From: Metallosphaera sedula DSM 5348
Lineage (GTDB): Archaea > Thermoproteota > Thermoprotei_A > Sulfolobales > Sulfolobaceae
Assembly (NCBI RefSeq): GCF_000016605.1
Contig: NC_009440.1
Coordinates: 1,439,789 to 1,503,788 of the forward strand
Direction of reading: 5' to 3'
DNA length: 64,000 nucleotides
Shown piece by piece: positions 8,283-16,488 of the stretch. Position 1 is the stretch's first letter. Every line of letters starts with the position of its first letter. The translations under genes were made by a program, and so were the position numbers. A model generated the notes under the pieces. That model searched no databases. It was not told the DNA's origin and saw only the letters and a program-made list of their open reading frames with translations.

Positions 8283-8380
8283 GTGTAGAGGAGTGCTTCA
8301 AGCCAAAGGGAGAATGGAAGTTCACGGATATCTCAGAATGTCTTTCCAGGTGTTCCTCAGTCAAGGTAACAAAGCCGTGA
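8240..8380 (+). CDS. Twin CX3C miniprotein, 46 aa
   Basis: A short frame from ATG 8240 (alternative ATG 8258) to TGA 8380, 4 nt before the ATG of the four-CBS gene. The peptide contains DPCVEECFKPKGEW and SECLSRCSS, that is C-x3-C, 14 residues, C-x3-C. Four regularly spaced cysteines in so short a frame suggest a zinc-knuckle or disulfide hairpin protein. Its tight spacing to 8385 argues for co-translation. Against it: short length, and the first 43 nt overlap the divergent gene at 7734-8282. No homologue recognised. Confidence 0.45.
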   Translation: MISVENMQAQVSDPCVEECFKPKGEWKFTDISECLSRCSSVKVTKP

Positions 8381-8384
8381 TTCC

Positions 8385-9101
8385 ATGAAGATAAGCGACG
8401 TAATGACGAGGAACCTGGTTAGAGTAGACCCTAGGAGCTCCGTGAAGGAAGCCCTGACGCTGATGCTCGAGAGGAATATAAGGAGACTCATTGTCGGAGA
8501 TGCGCAAGGGATAGTGACTATGAGAGATTTAGTGTATGGATGGGATAACGGTAACAAGCAAGTGGAGGAAGTAATGAACAGGGACCTCCTCATGATCTCC
8601 CCTGAGGCTGACGCGAAACAGGCCAGCAAAATAATGACAAAGAAGGGGGTGGGCTCACTGCTAGTAGCTAGAGATGAAGAGGTAGTTGGAATAGTCACAG
8701 AGAGGGACCTCCTTCGGGTCCTCATTGTGAGTGAAGGGGTTAATGTTGGTGACGTAATGAAGGTAGACCCTCTCATCTCTGCCCCCGAGACCACAGTATT
8801 AGAGATCATCAAGGCCATGAAGGACAATTGGGAAAGACACGCCATAGTGGTGGAGGATAATCTGCCTTCCGGGATTGTGTCAATCCGCGATGTGGGTAGG
8901 GCCATCCTTGAGGGTAAAGTGAACTCCCCGGTCTCAGGAATAATGAAGAGGCCCGTTTTCAGGACTACTCCTGACTCCTCCCTAGAGATCGCTAGAAAGA
9001 TAATGGTACAGGAAAACGTTGGTTTCTTGCCTGTGGTCGATTCCAGAACTCTCTTGGGTAGCGTTGAGGAAAGGGAAATATTAGCTGTGATTTCAATCTA
9101 G
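8385..9101 (+). CDS. Four-CBS-domain protein
   Basis: 238 residues made of two Bateman modules and nothing else. The repeats begin at MKISDVMTRNLVRVDPRSSV, VEEVMNRDLLMISPEADA, VGDVMKVDPLISAPETTV and VSGIMKRPVFRTTPDSSL, each followed by a 'G.v..rDl' turn (GIVTMRDLV, GIVTERDLL, GIVSIRDVG, GSVEEREIL). Such proteins sense adenine nucleotides and regulate partner enzymes or transporters, which here are not identifiable. It is preceded at 4 nt by the twin-CX3C frame and converges on the lipoate ligase gene. Confidence 0.85.
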   Translation: MKISDVMTRNLVRVDPRSSVKEALTLMLERNIRRLIVGDAQGIVTMRDLVYGWDNGNKQVEEVMNRDLLMISPEADAKQASKIMTKKGVGSLLVARDEEVVGIVTERDLLRVLIVSEGVNVGDVMKVDPLISAPETTVLEIIKAMKDNWERHAIVVEDNLPSGIVSIRDVGRAILEGKVNSPVSGIMKRPVFRTTPDSSLEIARKIMVQENVGFLPVVDSRTLLGSVEEREILAVISI

Positions 9102-9108
9102 TTTTTCC

Positions 9109-10203
9109 TTATGTGACCTCTTGAACCTCTGGCTTATTCAGTATCTCTTCGAACGCCTTCTTTAGGTCGTCCGCGTTAAATCCAAAGATTACCGGCTTCA
9201 ACTCAGAGAACGCTTTATCAATCACTTGCGATATCTCATCAGGCGAGGTCCCGCTAAGCCTGTCCTCAAGCTTCTCTATAAAGTCCCTGGGCGACATTAC
9301 GAAGAAATCACCTGAAATGGAGACCTCCTGTAATCTCTTCTCCACGAACTTCGCGGTTATCCTGACCAGTTTTCTGGCCTTATAATCCAGGTGACATATG
9401 GCTACGGCGGAGGAGATCTTAACGCACCTATCGGTCCTTAAATCGGGATGCCTCCTGTCCTTATAGTAAATCCACTCCTCGTTCCTCTTTTCACTCGCCA
9501 ACTGTTCCCATCTTTCAATCTCCTCTGGGGTTAACATGGAATCTTCAAACTTAATTCCCAGATGAGCCTCGAAACTTTGCTTCAGTTTCTTGTCTAGTTC
9601 CTCCCTAGGTGGAACATATCCGAGCTCTCGTTCCAGAGAGGTTATCCATTCCGACATATCCTTCGCCATTTTATCCCTGAACTTCTCGGAGGGGACCTTG
9701 ATGCACTTGCTCATCAGTTGTGTGTCAGCCCTCATGAGAATATTTCCAGCAATAACCACAGCCTTACCGTGAGTCATGGCTCCATTCCCGCTAATCTTTC
9801 TCCCATTGACCACTATGTCCTGGTCCCTTAGAGAAGCGTTTAAACCGTAGTCCCTGAGCACGTTAACTACGGGTGTAAGAAATTTCTCGTAAAGAGCCTT
9901 AGGATCCGAGGGAGCCTCCTCTTGCCTCAACACGATAAAATAGTCGTGCTCCCCCTGAGTTATGACCACAGTACCTCCGCCCAAGTCTCTTCTCACTACT
10001 GGTATCTTGTTCTTCAAGGTGTAATCTAGATCTACCTCCAGCCAAACCTCCTGATGAACTCCAACGTTAACGAATGGTTCCTTAACAGAAAAAACTAGAA
10101 ATGTGTTTTTTCCTCCCCTTGTAACGTACTCAGCAACTGACACGAAGGAAGTTACCATGTGATAGCCGTCCTGTGGAGGGAGGGAAACAAACCTCCACGA
10201 CAT
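9109..10203 (-). CDS. lplA: Lipoate-protein ligase with fused C-terminal accessory domain
   Basis: 364 residues from the ATG at 10203, chosen because an upstream in-frame start at 10239 would run into the GcvH-like gene and the conserved domain starts here. The catalytic domain carries RRDLGGGTVV (residues 71-80) and NGRKISGNGAM with Lys136, the family's ATP/lipoyl-AMP lysine. The C-terminal ~90 residues include VRITAKFVEKRLQEVSISGD and FEEI-type helices, matching the accessory domain that is a separate LplB protein in Thermoplasma and in the second system of this window (30426-30647). The enzyme attaches lipoate to carrier lysines; its carrier is probably the adjacent GcvH-like protein, whose stop lies 1 nt upstream. 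Confidence 0.88.
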   Translation of the reverse strand: MSWRFVSLPPQDGYHMVTSFVSVAEYVTRGGKNTFLVFSVKEPFVNVGVHQEVWLEVDLDYTLKNKIPVVRRDLGGGTVVITQGEHDYFIVLRQEEAPSDPKALYEKFLTPVVNVLRDYGLNASLRDQDIVVNGRKISGNGAMTHGKAVVIAGNILMRADTQLMSKCIKVPSEKFRDKMAKDMSEWITSLERELGYVPPREELDKKLKQSFEAHLGIKFEDSMLTPEEIERWEQLASEKRNEEWIYYKDRRHPDLRTDRCVKISSAVAICHLDYKARKLVRITAKFVEKRLQEVSISGDFFVMSPRDFIEKLEDRLSGTSPDEISQVIDKAFSELKPVIFGFNADDLKKAFEEILNKPEVQEVT

Positions 10204-10204
10204 T

Positions 10205-10651
10205 TCACAGCCTCTTGCAGGATATTTTCTCCGCTGCAACGAGCTCCTTTAGTTTTTGAACTGCTTGTGTCCCAGTGTAGAGCTGTTTCAACTCCTCTGG
10301 GTTAGCCACCTTCATCCTAACAAGCCAACCGTTTCCGTAGGGGTCTCTGTTCACTAGGACTGGGCTCTTCTCCACTTCCCCGTTGACATCAACAATTTCA
10401 CCTGAAACAGGAGCTGGAACTGGACCTGCCCACTTACCGCTCTCCATGGTAGCGACTGGCTTTCCCTTCTCGACCTTAGTACCCTTTTTCTTTATTCTGA
10501 CCTTTACTACCTTACCGGCCATGGTTTGGGCTATGTCAGTTATCCCGACAAGAATGGTATCAGCAGATTCCTGCTTAGCCCACACGGTGTTTTTCCCATC
10601 GATGTAATATAGAAGGTTTTCCGGAATCTCACAATTCGATTCCACGACCAT
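10205..10651 (-). CDS. gcvH: GcvH-like lipoyl carrier protein
   Basis: 148 residues with the lipoyl-domain fold: VWAKQESADTILVGITDIAQ, then VATMESGKWAGPVPAPVSG, where Lys73 is the expected lipoylation site, and ends NRDPYGNGWLVRMKV. This is the H-protein signature ('GitdyaQ', 'ESvKa...v.sPvsG'). H protein shuttles the aminomethyl group in glycine cleavage; in sulfur-oxidising archaea relatives also act as carriers in Hdr-like sulfur oxidation. The direct coupling to a lipoate ligase gene 1 nt downstream suggests this is its substrate. No other glycine cleavage gene is nearby, so the metabolic role stays open. Confidence 0.88.
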   Translation of the reverse strand: MVVESNCEIPENLLYYIDGKNTVWAKQESADTILVGITDIAQTMAGKVVKVRIKKKGTKVEKGKPVATMESGKWAGPVPAPVSGEIVDVNGEVEKSPVLVNRDPYGNGWLVRMKVANPEELKQLYTGTQAVQKLKELVAAEKISCKRL

Positions 10652-10718
10652 TTTATCACTGGTTTCCTAATAAGAGTATACTAAACTAAAAATCTTTCCA
10701 ATAGAATAGATGAAATAA

Positions 10719-11081
10719 ATGAAATGGAACAGGAAGGGATACGCAATTCTCTTCGATTGTGAAAATGGGGAAGTAAGGACTTCGGGGAGGGTATTCAGTA
10801 TTACGAGGGGGACTTACGCCTACGTTGGATCTTGCGGGGTCAACTGCGGGAAAAGAGTTGGAAGACATCTTAGCGATAGCCTAGCAAAGAGGAGATGGCA
10901 CGTAGACTACCTTAAGGACTTATGTAAACCCCTTGGGGCACTGGTTCTCCCGCTAACAGAGGAAGATATTGCCAATATCCTCACTGACCCAGTGAAGGGG
11001 TTCGGGTCGTCAGACTGCAGGAAACATAAGGGCGACCTATTCAGGGTTGAGATTAAAACCTTACTTTCGCGTCTGGCATAA
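10719..11081 (+). CDS. GIY-YIG (DUF123) domain protein
   Basis: 120 residues. The segment ITRGTYAYVGSCGVNCGKRV followed by GRHLSDSLAKRRWHVDYL matches the DUF123 subfamily of GIY-YIG nucleases, which occurs alone or fused to endonuclease III-type enzymes in archaea. The Tyr-Val-Gly pair and Arg of GRHL are the expected catalytic-region residues. Also present is the family's C-terminal FGSSDCRKHKGDLF with Ser-Asp-Cys and His. Role in DNA repair is inferred from the family. The last 21 nt overlap the convergent sfsA gene. Confidence 0.75.
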   Translation: MKWNRKGYAILFDCENGEVRTSGRVFSITRGTYAYVGSCGVNCGKRVGRHLSDSLAKRRWHVDYLKDLCKPLGALVLPLTEEDIANILTDPVKGFGSSDCRKHKGDLFRVEIKTLLSRLA

Positions 11082-11708
11082 TCCCAGGTCTGAAACGTAA
11101 ACTATGTCCCTACCCTCAAGCTTGAACGACTTGACCACAAGGTTAACTCCACTATCCATAGCCTCCCAGAAGGCCTCAGAAAATCTAGGATCGGTTTCCT
11201 CGTTGGGAAGGAAACATGTTGCAGGCCTCATGACTAGGACCATGAGCATTGAGCCATGACCCTCCTGCCTCAACCTAATCAGCTCTCTGAGATGTTTCTC
11301 CCCTCTTTTAGTGGGTGCGTCAGGAAATAGGGCGATCCCATTCCGAACTAGGGAACATCCCTTCACCTCAACCCAGATGCCATCGAAGTGGAAGTCGAGC
11401 CTACTCTCACCAGCCCTAACTTCGCCCTTCGCGTCTGGCGGAAGAAATCTTCTGGCAATGACTGGATGAAATCTGCTATCAATTATCACCCACTCACTAT
11501 CCCAGCCAGCGAGGACCGAGCACGACGTCTTTGCTCCCCTAGTCTCCCTTACTAGTACTCTGTTGCCAGGGTACATCAGCTCCTTGAGTCTACCTGGATC
11601 GTGAAGGTGACATGTGTTGCCAGACTCCATCCTTACCATGAACCTATTTGGCCTGGACTCAACCCTCTCCTCCCAGATTCTCCCATCCACAGTGAATACA
11701 GTGAACAT
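11061..11708 (-). CDS. sfsA: SfsA-family DNA-binding protein/nuclease-like
   Basis: The frame continues upstream to 11813, but the conserved domain begins at MFTVFTVDGRIWEERVESRP, so the ATG at 11708 is preferred (215 residues, near the family's 230); the longer start would overlap the preceding peptidase gene. Diagnostic segments are NRFMVRMESGNTCHLHDPGRL, the PD-(D/E)XK-like SRLDFHFDGIWVEVKGCSLV, and LFPDAPTKRGEKHLRELIRL. SfsA was named for a maltose-metabolism phenotype in E. coli; the archaeal role is not known and nucleic-acid binding is inferred from the fold. It is likely co-transcribed with the M20 peptidase upstream. Confidence 0.85.
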   Translation of the reverse strand: MFTVFTVDGRIWEERVESRPNRFMVRMESGNTCHLHDPGRLKELMYPGNRVLVRETRGAKTSCSVLAGWDSEWVIIDSRFHPVIARRFLPPDAKGEVRAGESRLDFHFDGIWVEVKGCSLVRNGIALFPDAPTKRGEKHLRELIRLRQEGHGSMLMVLVMRPATCFLPNEETDPRFSEAFWEAMDSGVNLVVKSFKLEGRDIVYVSDLGLCQTRK

Positions 11709-11773
11709 TTTACCCCGAGCACCATCCTGATAATGATGATGAATTTGCCGAGTAAGGAGTGATGACCTAAAAA

Positions 11774-13030
11774 CTAAGGCTGAGCTAAGTGCCTCACGAA
11801 ACTCTTCATCCACTCCTTAGCCTTCATATAATCATCTACGTATATGTTCTCGTTAAAGGAATGAATATTTGAGCCCGGATGCTCCACTCCAACTCCATCG
11901 GCTATTTGATTATTCTGCAAAATCCTTGCGAAGGACTCCATGGGCCCAGTACCGTAACTGTTGGGTATGACCTCAGGATCAACACCATATACCTTCTTGG
12001 CGGAATCCATCAGCGATTTAGCAATCTTACTATTGATTGAGGTCCTATAGGGCCTTACCTTACCCCAGACCTTGATATCCACTCCCTTTAGATGGTCCTG
12101 AAGTATCTTCAGGATTTCGTCAGGGTCCTGGTCTGGTACAAGTCTAAAGTCCAGTTTTGCCATGGCATAGGATGGAATCACCGTCTTAGATCCCTCACCT
12201 GTGTATCCCGAGTATAGTCCCGCAATGTTACACGTAGGTTCCTCCACTAGTCTCCTCTGAAAATCGTCTGGGAGTTCCTGTCCCAGTGCGTCCTCCATGG
12301 ACCTCTTATTTCCCTTAAGATATCTCCTTTCCTCTTCCGTGAGCCATTTGACCTTGTCATAGAAACCAGGAAGGTTAACCCTACCACCACTCTTTAGGGA
12401 AGACAGCAAGTAAACTAACTCCCAGGCCGGGTTCTTGGCCACAGGGGCATACATGGAGTGAAGGTCCTTTTGTGTTCTTACCGAGATTTCAACGTATAGT
12501 AGGCCCTTTACTCCAAGGACTATGGTGGGTGCGCCACTGGATCCCCTTCCTGCACCTTCCCAGAGAACGTAATCTGAGGCTAGTAATTCCCTGTGCTCTG
12601 CTAGAAATAAGTCTATGTTGGGACTACCTATCTCCTCTTCCCCCTCATAAATGAACTTAATATTCATCGGAGGCTTCCCCATCTCGATCAACGCTTGCAG
12701 TCTAGCCATGAGCGAGCCCTTATCATCTCCAACCCCTCTTCCCACTAGCTTACCGTCCTTAATCACGGGATCGAAGGGATCGCTGTTCCACTTATCGAGT
12801 GGCTCAGCCGGCTGTACATCGTAATGGTTATAGATTAGCAATGTCTTAGTGGCCCCAACGTTGATCTCCCCATAGACATAGGGATTCTTAGATCTGTGCC
12901 TGATTATCCTTGCCTCGATTCCGTGCTCCTGCATGTAATCTCTTATGAACTTCGCGCCCTCCTCTCCTTTCCCCTTGGCCGAGGTCGTGTCTATCCTGGC
13001 AAACTCGATGAGGTCTTGAATAGAGTTCAT
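11774..13030 (-). CDS. M20-family metallopeptidase/deacylase
   Basis: 418 residues. Metal-binding motifs of the M20/ArgE-DapE family are present in order: LLIYNHYDVQPAEPL (His and Asp), GRGVGDDKGSLMA (Asp), FIYEGEEEIGSPNI (Glu pair), WEGAGRG (in place of the next Asp/Glu), and the C-terminal GVEHPGSNIHSFNENI (His). The dimerisation lid lies between. Such enzymes hydrolyse dipeptides or N-acyl amino acids; substrate unknown. Cytosolic, no signal peptide. It begins 32 nt from the divergent gene at 13063. Confidence 0.88.
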   Translation of the reverse strand: MNSIQDLIEFARIDTTSAKGKGEEGAKFIRDYMQEHGIEARIIRHRSKNPYVYGEINVGATKTLLIYNHYDVQPAEPLDKWNSDPFDPVIKDGKLVGRGVGDDKGSLMARLQALIEMGKPPMNIKFIYEGEEEIGSPNIDLFLAEHRELLASDYVLWEGAGRGSSGAPTIVLGVKGLLYVEISVRTQKDLHSMYAPVAKNPAWELVYLLSSLKSGGRVNLPGFYDKVKWLTEEERRYLKGNKRSMEDALGQELPDDFQRRLVEEPTCNIAGLYSGYTGEGSKTVIPSYAMAKLDFRLVPDQDPDEILKILQDHLKGVDIKVWGKVRPYRTSINSKIAKSLMDSAKKVYGVDPEVIPNSYGTGPMESFARILQNNQIADGVGVEHPGSNIHSFNENIYVDDYMKAKEWMKSFVRHLAQP

Positions 13031-13062
13031 GTTTTTTAAATGACAGTTCCATTAAATAAGCC

Positions 13063-13377
13063 ATGATAAAGTACGCCGAGTATACCAGGCACTCCATGAC
13101 TGAACCTCTCCTCTTAGTTTACGTATACAAGAAGGTAGAGGACGGGAAAGTGATCTCAACTTTCAGGGTAAACGTGTACAAGAATATGGCAGTCGCAATT
13201 TACGAAGACGACAAATTACAGGGAGGTGAAGTGGTCGATGTCTTCCCTGGAACCACTGAACATGTGCTCAGGGTAGTTGAGAGGTACTATCAGAAGGAGG
13301 TTGATGACCTAGTGGTTTTCGGGGAAAAGAGCTACGTGGACAGTTTCCTGGAAAAGGCAGAGGAGAGACTAGGTTAG
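13063..13377 (+). CDS. Hypothetical protein, 104 aa
   Basis: A small soluble alpha/beta protein (TEPLLLVYVYKKVEDGKVIS; FPGTTEHVLRVVERYYQKEV) with no recognised domain, cysteine or membrane segment. The 'DLVVFGEKSYVDSFLEKAEE' end looks like a strand-helix of a small nucleotide- or protein-binding fold, but this is only an impression. It is divergent from the M20 peptidase and convergent with the small membrane protein that starts at 13583, whose stop it meets at 13374. Confidence 0.55.
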   Translation: MIKYAEYTRHSMTEPLLLVYVYKKVEDGKVISTFRVNVYKNMAVAIYEDDKLQGGEVVDVFPGTTEHVLRVVERYYQKEVDDLVVFGEKSYVDSFLEKAEERLG

Positions 13378-13583
13378 AGAGCCATTCTCCCAAACTTGGT
13401 TCTCAGAAAGATCCCCACAAGTAGGAAGAAGACCCCAAAACCCAATATCACGGGGACCACAGACCTCCACGGACCGAACTGGTTGATGTACGCAGACAGG
13501 ATTAAGGTCATGATGAAAAAGCCCACCAGTGGGGTCACAACGGCAAACCAGGTAAATGTATCCCATCTCTTTTCTGATGTCAT
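13374..13583 (-). CDS. Small two-TM membrane protein, 69 aa
   Basis: Two strongly hydrophobic segments, FTWFAVVTPLVGFFIMTLIL (residues about 10-29) and VVPVILGFGVFFLLVGIFLR (about 42-61), separated by a short polar loop, with a basic C-terminus (RTKFGRMAL). No family recognised; proteins of this type in Sulfolobales are often small accessory subunits. The alternative overlapping frame has no such regular structure, so this one is preferred. A 38-nt gap separates it from the upstream same-strand gene. Confidence 0.55.
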   Translation of the reverse strand: MTSEKRWDTFTWFAVVTPLVGFFIMTLILSAYINQFGPWRSVVPVILGFGVFFLLVGIFLRTKFGRMAL

Positions 13584-13621
13584 ATCTCTATTTTTAGATA
13601 GTACGTTATAAAGTTTTAATA

Positions 13622-14077
13622 CTATTTTCTTTCTAAAACAGTCTTAATTGCCTGATAGAGTTCGCGATCCTTCAACTCAAGGGACTTCAGGGAGGGAGGC
13701 ATTAATCCCTTACTCTTGACTCCCCTAACCACGGATCTAATCCAGGTCTCATATATCTTCCCTCCGCTCTTGTAATAGAATTCCTTCAATTTCTCGACAG
13801 CCTCATCCTCTGGAAGTTTCTTGACGTTAACAAGATATCTGGAGCCCACGTAAAGGATAAACCTCTTCCTGCAGTCGGCTAGACCTCTCTCGAGCACCTT
13901 TTCGATCCAGTCCATGGAAGTCGTTCTTGGCCTGGGCGGGAAAATCCCATCTACCTCAAAGAGGAACTTTCCAGTCTCATCGTAAACCCTGGAGATGCCT
14001 TCCTCGTACTCTGACTTGCCTGCAGGACTTCCATCGGGATAATGTAGCAGGATCGTGAACTTAGTTTCCCTTGACAA
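13622..14077 (-). CDS. Hypothetical protein, 151 aa
   Basis: A soluble protein starting [20 protein letters not shown]. The N-terminal half includes a beta hairpin region with [20 protein letters not shown], the C-terminal half is helical and basic ([20 protein letters not shown]). No known domain. Its first 17 nt overlap the end of the ncsA-like gene on the same strand, so the two are probably co-transcribed and translationally coupled, which would suggest a role linked to tRNA thiolation or simply shared expression. Confidence 0.6.
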   Translation of the reverse strand: MSRETKFTILLHYPDGSPAGKSEYEEGISRVYDETGKFLFEVDGIFPPRPRTTSMDWIEKVLERGLADCRKRFILYVGSRYLVNVKKLPEDEAVEKLKEFYYKSGGKIYETWIRSVVRGVKSKGLMPPSLKSLELKDRELYQAIKTVLERK

Positions 14078-15017
14078 TTTGACTCTCTCCCCCAGTCATT
14101 TTGATCTTGACCGCACAGAAGGAGCAAATTTCCCTATCACTGTTAGTGGGTCTACCGCAGATCTTACACTTACCCAAGTTAAACTTGGGAAGATCCTCGA
14201 AGAAGGGCCTTATCTTGGTCTCAAAGTTCTCGACTAACCTTAACATGAAGCCAGGTATCTCATCCTCGGCGTTCTCTATTATCCGCCTTAGTTTATCTGA
14301 GGTAGGGCCTCCAACCCTTGGATTATTGGGGCAGGAGTCCATGATGAAGGGGATACCGTTGATCAAGGCATAAGTGGTGGTCTCCTTTTCTGATACCAGG
14401 AAAAGTGGTTTTATCTTTCTGATGTACCCATTCTCAGCAGGTGAAACCGCCCTCAGCCTAGCCAGATTACTTAAATCTCCTGAGTGATAGCCTGATAGAA
14501 CGAATACGGCCATATCATTCAAGTTATGCCCAGTGGCCAGAACATCTGCTCCCAGCTCTTGGGCCGCTTCCTCTAGGACGTATCTCTTCACAAGCCCACA
14601 AGTGCTACACACCGGTCTCTTGATCTTTACCTTGGCTTCATCGATAGTGAATCCGTGTTTTTCCTTAAGAGAGACTACCTTGTACTCGACCCCTAGTTTC
14701 TCAAAGTTCTTGACTGCAAACTCTGTGCTCAGTGAAGAGTATTTGGTGCCCCTGTCTATCCCGAGGTCTATGTTTATCCCCACAACCTCGAAACCCATCT
14801 TCCCAGATAGCTTCGCAAGGACATGGAGCAACGTTGTACTATCTTTACCCCCTGAGACTGCCACTGCTACTCTCTCCCCGCCACGAATCATGCCGTAATC
14901 CCTAATGGTCCTTTCAACCCTGCCCTCTAACCACTCCGTGAAGTGGGAGGAACAGAGGGTAAGATTAGCTGAGGTTATCTTAATTATGGCCTTGGAACCG
15001 CACTTCTTGCAGTACAC
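14061..15017 (-). CDS. ncsA: tRNA 2-thiolation enzyme NcsA/TtuA-type
   Basis: 318 residues from a GTG at 15017. N-terminal zinc site C3, C6, C22, H25; PP-loop SGGKDS at residues 55-60; CSTC at 137-140 and a third Cys at 229 (DSCPNN), which in TtuA hold the catalytic [4Fe-4S] cluster; and a C-terminal zinc finger formed by [18 protein letters not shown]. This layout defines the TtcA/Ctu1/TtuA group that adenylates and thiolates U34 or U54 of tRNA. Whether the target is position 34 (Ncs6-like) or 54 (TtuA-like) is not settled by these motifs. It heads a same-strand pair with 13622-14077. Confidence 0.88.
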   Translation of the reverse strand: MYCKKCGSKAIIKITSANLTLCSSHFTEWLEGRVERTIRDYGMIRGGERVAVAVSGGKDSTTLLHVLAKLSGKMGFEVVGINIDLGIDRGTKYSSLSTEFAVKNFEKLGVEYKVVSLKEKHGFTIDEAKVKIKRPVCSTCGLVKRYVLEEAAQELGADVLATGHNLNDMAVFVLSGYHSGDLSNLARLRAVSPAENGYIRKIKPLFLVSEKETTTYALINGIPFIMDSCPNNPRVGGPTSDKLRRIIENAEDEIPGFMLRLVENFETKIRPFFEDLPKFNLGKCKICGRPTNSDREICSFCAVKIKMTGGESQIVKGN

Positions 15018-15059
15018 ACGTATAAATGTTTTTAAAGAGATTATTAAATAGAGCGCGGA

Positions 15060-15734
15060 ATGGAGATCTTAGCAGAACTGCATCCCAAGCGAAAGATAGA
15101 CAAACTAAAGAGGGAGATATCTTCCTTGGACAGTTTTGACGGTTTTGATATTCCAGATGCTCCCCTAGGAGACCCCTCTGTGATTCCAGTGGCGGTGGGA
15201 GTGCTGGCTAGGGAAGCGAGCGAGGGTAAGAGGATTATAATTAACCAGAGGCTAGCTGACGTCAATGAACTGTTCGTCAGATCATTATCCATAACCGCCA
15301 AGGCATTCAACTTCGATATTGCCTTCACACGTGGAGATAGGCCAAGATTTGGAAGGGAAGTAGACCAAGTTTCAACAGATAGGGCCATTGAGATTTCAAG
15401 GAGCTATGGGGTCAAGGCTGGCGGGATGTTGAGTTTAAGGAAGACCAAGGAGGAGATATTTTCTAGGTTAGACTTGCCCGCGGACTTCTTTCTAGGGCTC
15501 TATTTTGGGGGAATTAGCTCCTTGGAAGGACTACCCCTAGAGAGGATCATCCCCTACATCATAGTGAGAACTGAGAAGAACAAGGAGATACTGAAGACGT
15601 TAACTCAACCAACCTTTGATGCCGAGGGGGTTAACGTGGTGATAGAGGAGCTAAAGGGAATAGGGGCAAAAAGTGTTCTCTTATCCTCCCCTGGAGATCC
15701 GGACTTTTTACAAAAAATAACAAAGAAGATCTAG
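15060..15734 (+). CDS. Methylenetetrahydrofolate reductase-like TIM-barrel protein
   Basis: 224 residues. The run [20 protein letters not shown], then [20 protein letters not shown] and a following [14 protein letters not shown] parallels MetF: 'v.vtD.p.g....s.......i......piv..l.crd.n........a...gi.nil.l.GD'. It is shorter than bacterial MetF (about 290), as is common in archaea. If a true MetF relative it would act on C1 carriers, perhaps tetrahydromethanopterin-type or folate; catalytic residues cannot be assigned confidently. It stands alone between divergent ncsA and a convergent zinc-ribbon gene. Confidence 0.5.
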   Translation: MEILAELHPKRKIDKLKREISSLDSFDGFDIPDAPLGDPSVIPVAVGVLAREASEGKRIIINQRLADVNELFVRSLSITAKAFNFDIAFTRGDRPRFGREVDQVSTDRAIEISRSYGVKAGGMLSLRKTKEEIFSRLDLPADFFLGLYFGGISSLEGLPLERIIPYIIVRTEKNKEILKTLTQPTFDAEGVNVVIEELKGIGAKSVLLSSPGDPDFLQKITKKI

Positions 15735-15735
15735 T

Positions 15736-16344
15736 TTAGAATAGCTGAGTTCCACAGCTCATACAATATCTAGCCGTGCCAGGATTGGGCGTTCCGCAAG
15801 ATGGACAGTACTTCTGTTGAGGTTGATACGACGGCTGGTTAGGAGGCTGAGCTTGATATGGGTAGGGTTGAGGATACTGTGAAGGCTGATTCTGTTGCGG
15901 ATATTGATATGGGTTTGGCTGAGAATAGGGCTGATACATGGGACTCCCAGATCCCTGGGACATGGAATATGCCAAATTCTCAACCTCCTTTATGATATCC
16001 TTCTCCAGCTTTAGGTCGTACAGCTCCTCTATTCCCTCCACTACTGCGAGCGGAGTGAATACAAGTGCAGCTATAACATCCTCCGTCACATCCGCCGCCT
16101 TTAACCAGTCAGCTAATCCCACGTCCACATTGAGAAAACCTTGACCGCCCATTAGCCTCACAGTGAAGGCCCTATCCGCGCCGAATATCGTTCTCAGAAA
16201 ACCAACTTTCTTGGCCTGAACCACGTAGCTTGCGCCCATCCCTAGAACCTGAGTCTGATAGTGTTTCTTGGACCTAAACCAGTTCTCTAACTGATAGGCA
16301 ATTTGCTGAGGGTTTACATATACTCCCTGGATTGTCTTCTGCAT
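15736..16344 (-). CDS. Zinc-ribbon protein with Gln/Pro/Tyr-rich linker
   Basis: 202 residues in three parts: an N-terminal globular domain (1-130, MQKTIQGVYVNPQQIAYQLE onward) of unknown family; a low-complexity linker (about 131-178) built from repeated Y-P-Q, Q-P and N-Q-P steps; and a C-terminal zinc ribbon with CPSC and CMSC. It is divergent from the FHA protein ArnA, 144 nt away, which also has a CxxC zinc ribbon joined by a Gln/Pro-rich linker, but with the ribbon at the N-terminus. The shared architecture and shared promoter region suggest a functional link. Confidence 0.65.
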   Translation of the reverse strand: MQKTIQGVYVNPQQIAYQLENWFRSKKHYQTQVLGMGASYVVQAKKVGFLRTIFGADRAFTVRLMGGQGFLNVDVGLADWLKAADVTEDVIAALVFTPLAVVEGIEELYDLKLEKDIIKEVENLAYSMSQGSGSPMYQPYSQPNPYQYPQQNQPSQYPQPYPYQAQPPNQPSYQPQQKYCPSCGTPNPGTARYCMSCGTQLF

Positions 16345-16488
16345 TACATATGAGAAATTTAGTCAAACTAAAAACTTTTTGATGATATTTCTTGGTGAAG
16401 ACAAGATATTTCCACGGAGAAGTCAAAAACGTTAGAACTTCTCCATTAGCGAAAATACTTAATAGGTTTCTTGATCTACAATATTACC

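Noticed and set aside
13369-13566. 65-codon frame overlapping the small membrane protein at 13374-13583
   Set aside because: It lacks the two clean membrane helices seen in the chosen frame.
15738-15960. Short repeats in the Y-P-Q coding segment as a DNA repeat array
   Set aside because: They are codon-level low complexity within the linker of the zinc-ribbon protein, not a separate repeat element.
16378-16440. Possible box C/D sRNA (tgatga ... tgaaga)
   Set aside because: A C-like and a C'-like box are present, but no CTGA D box at the right distance on this strand.
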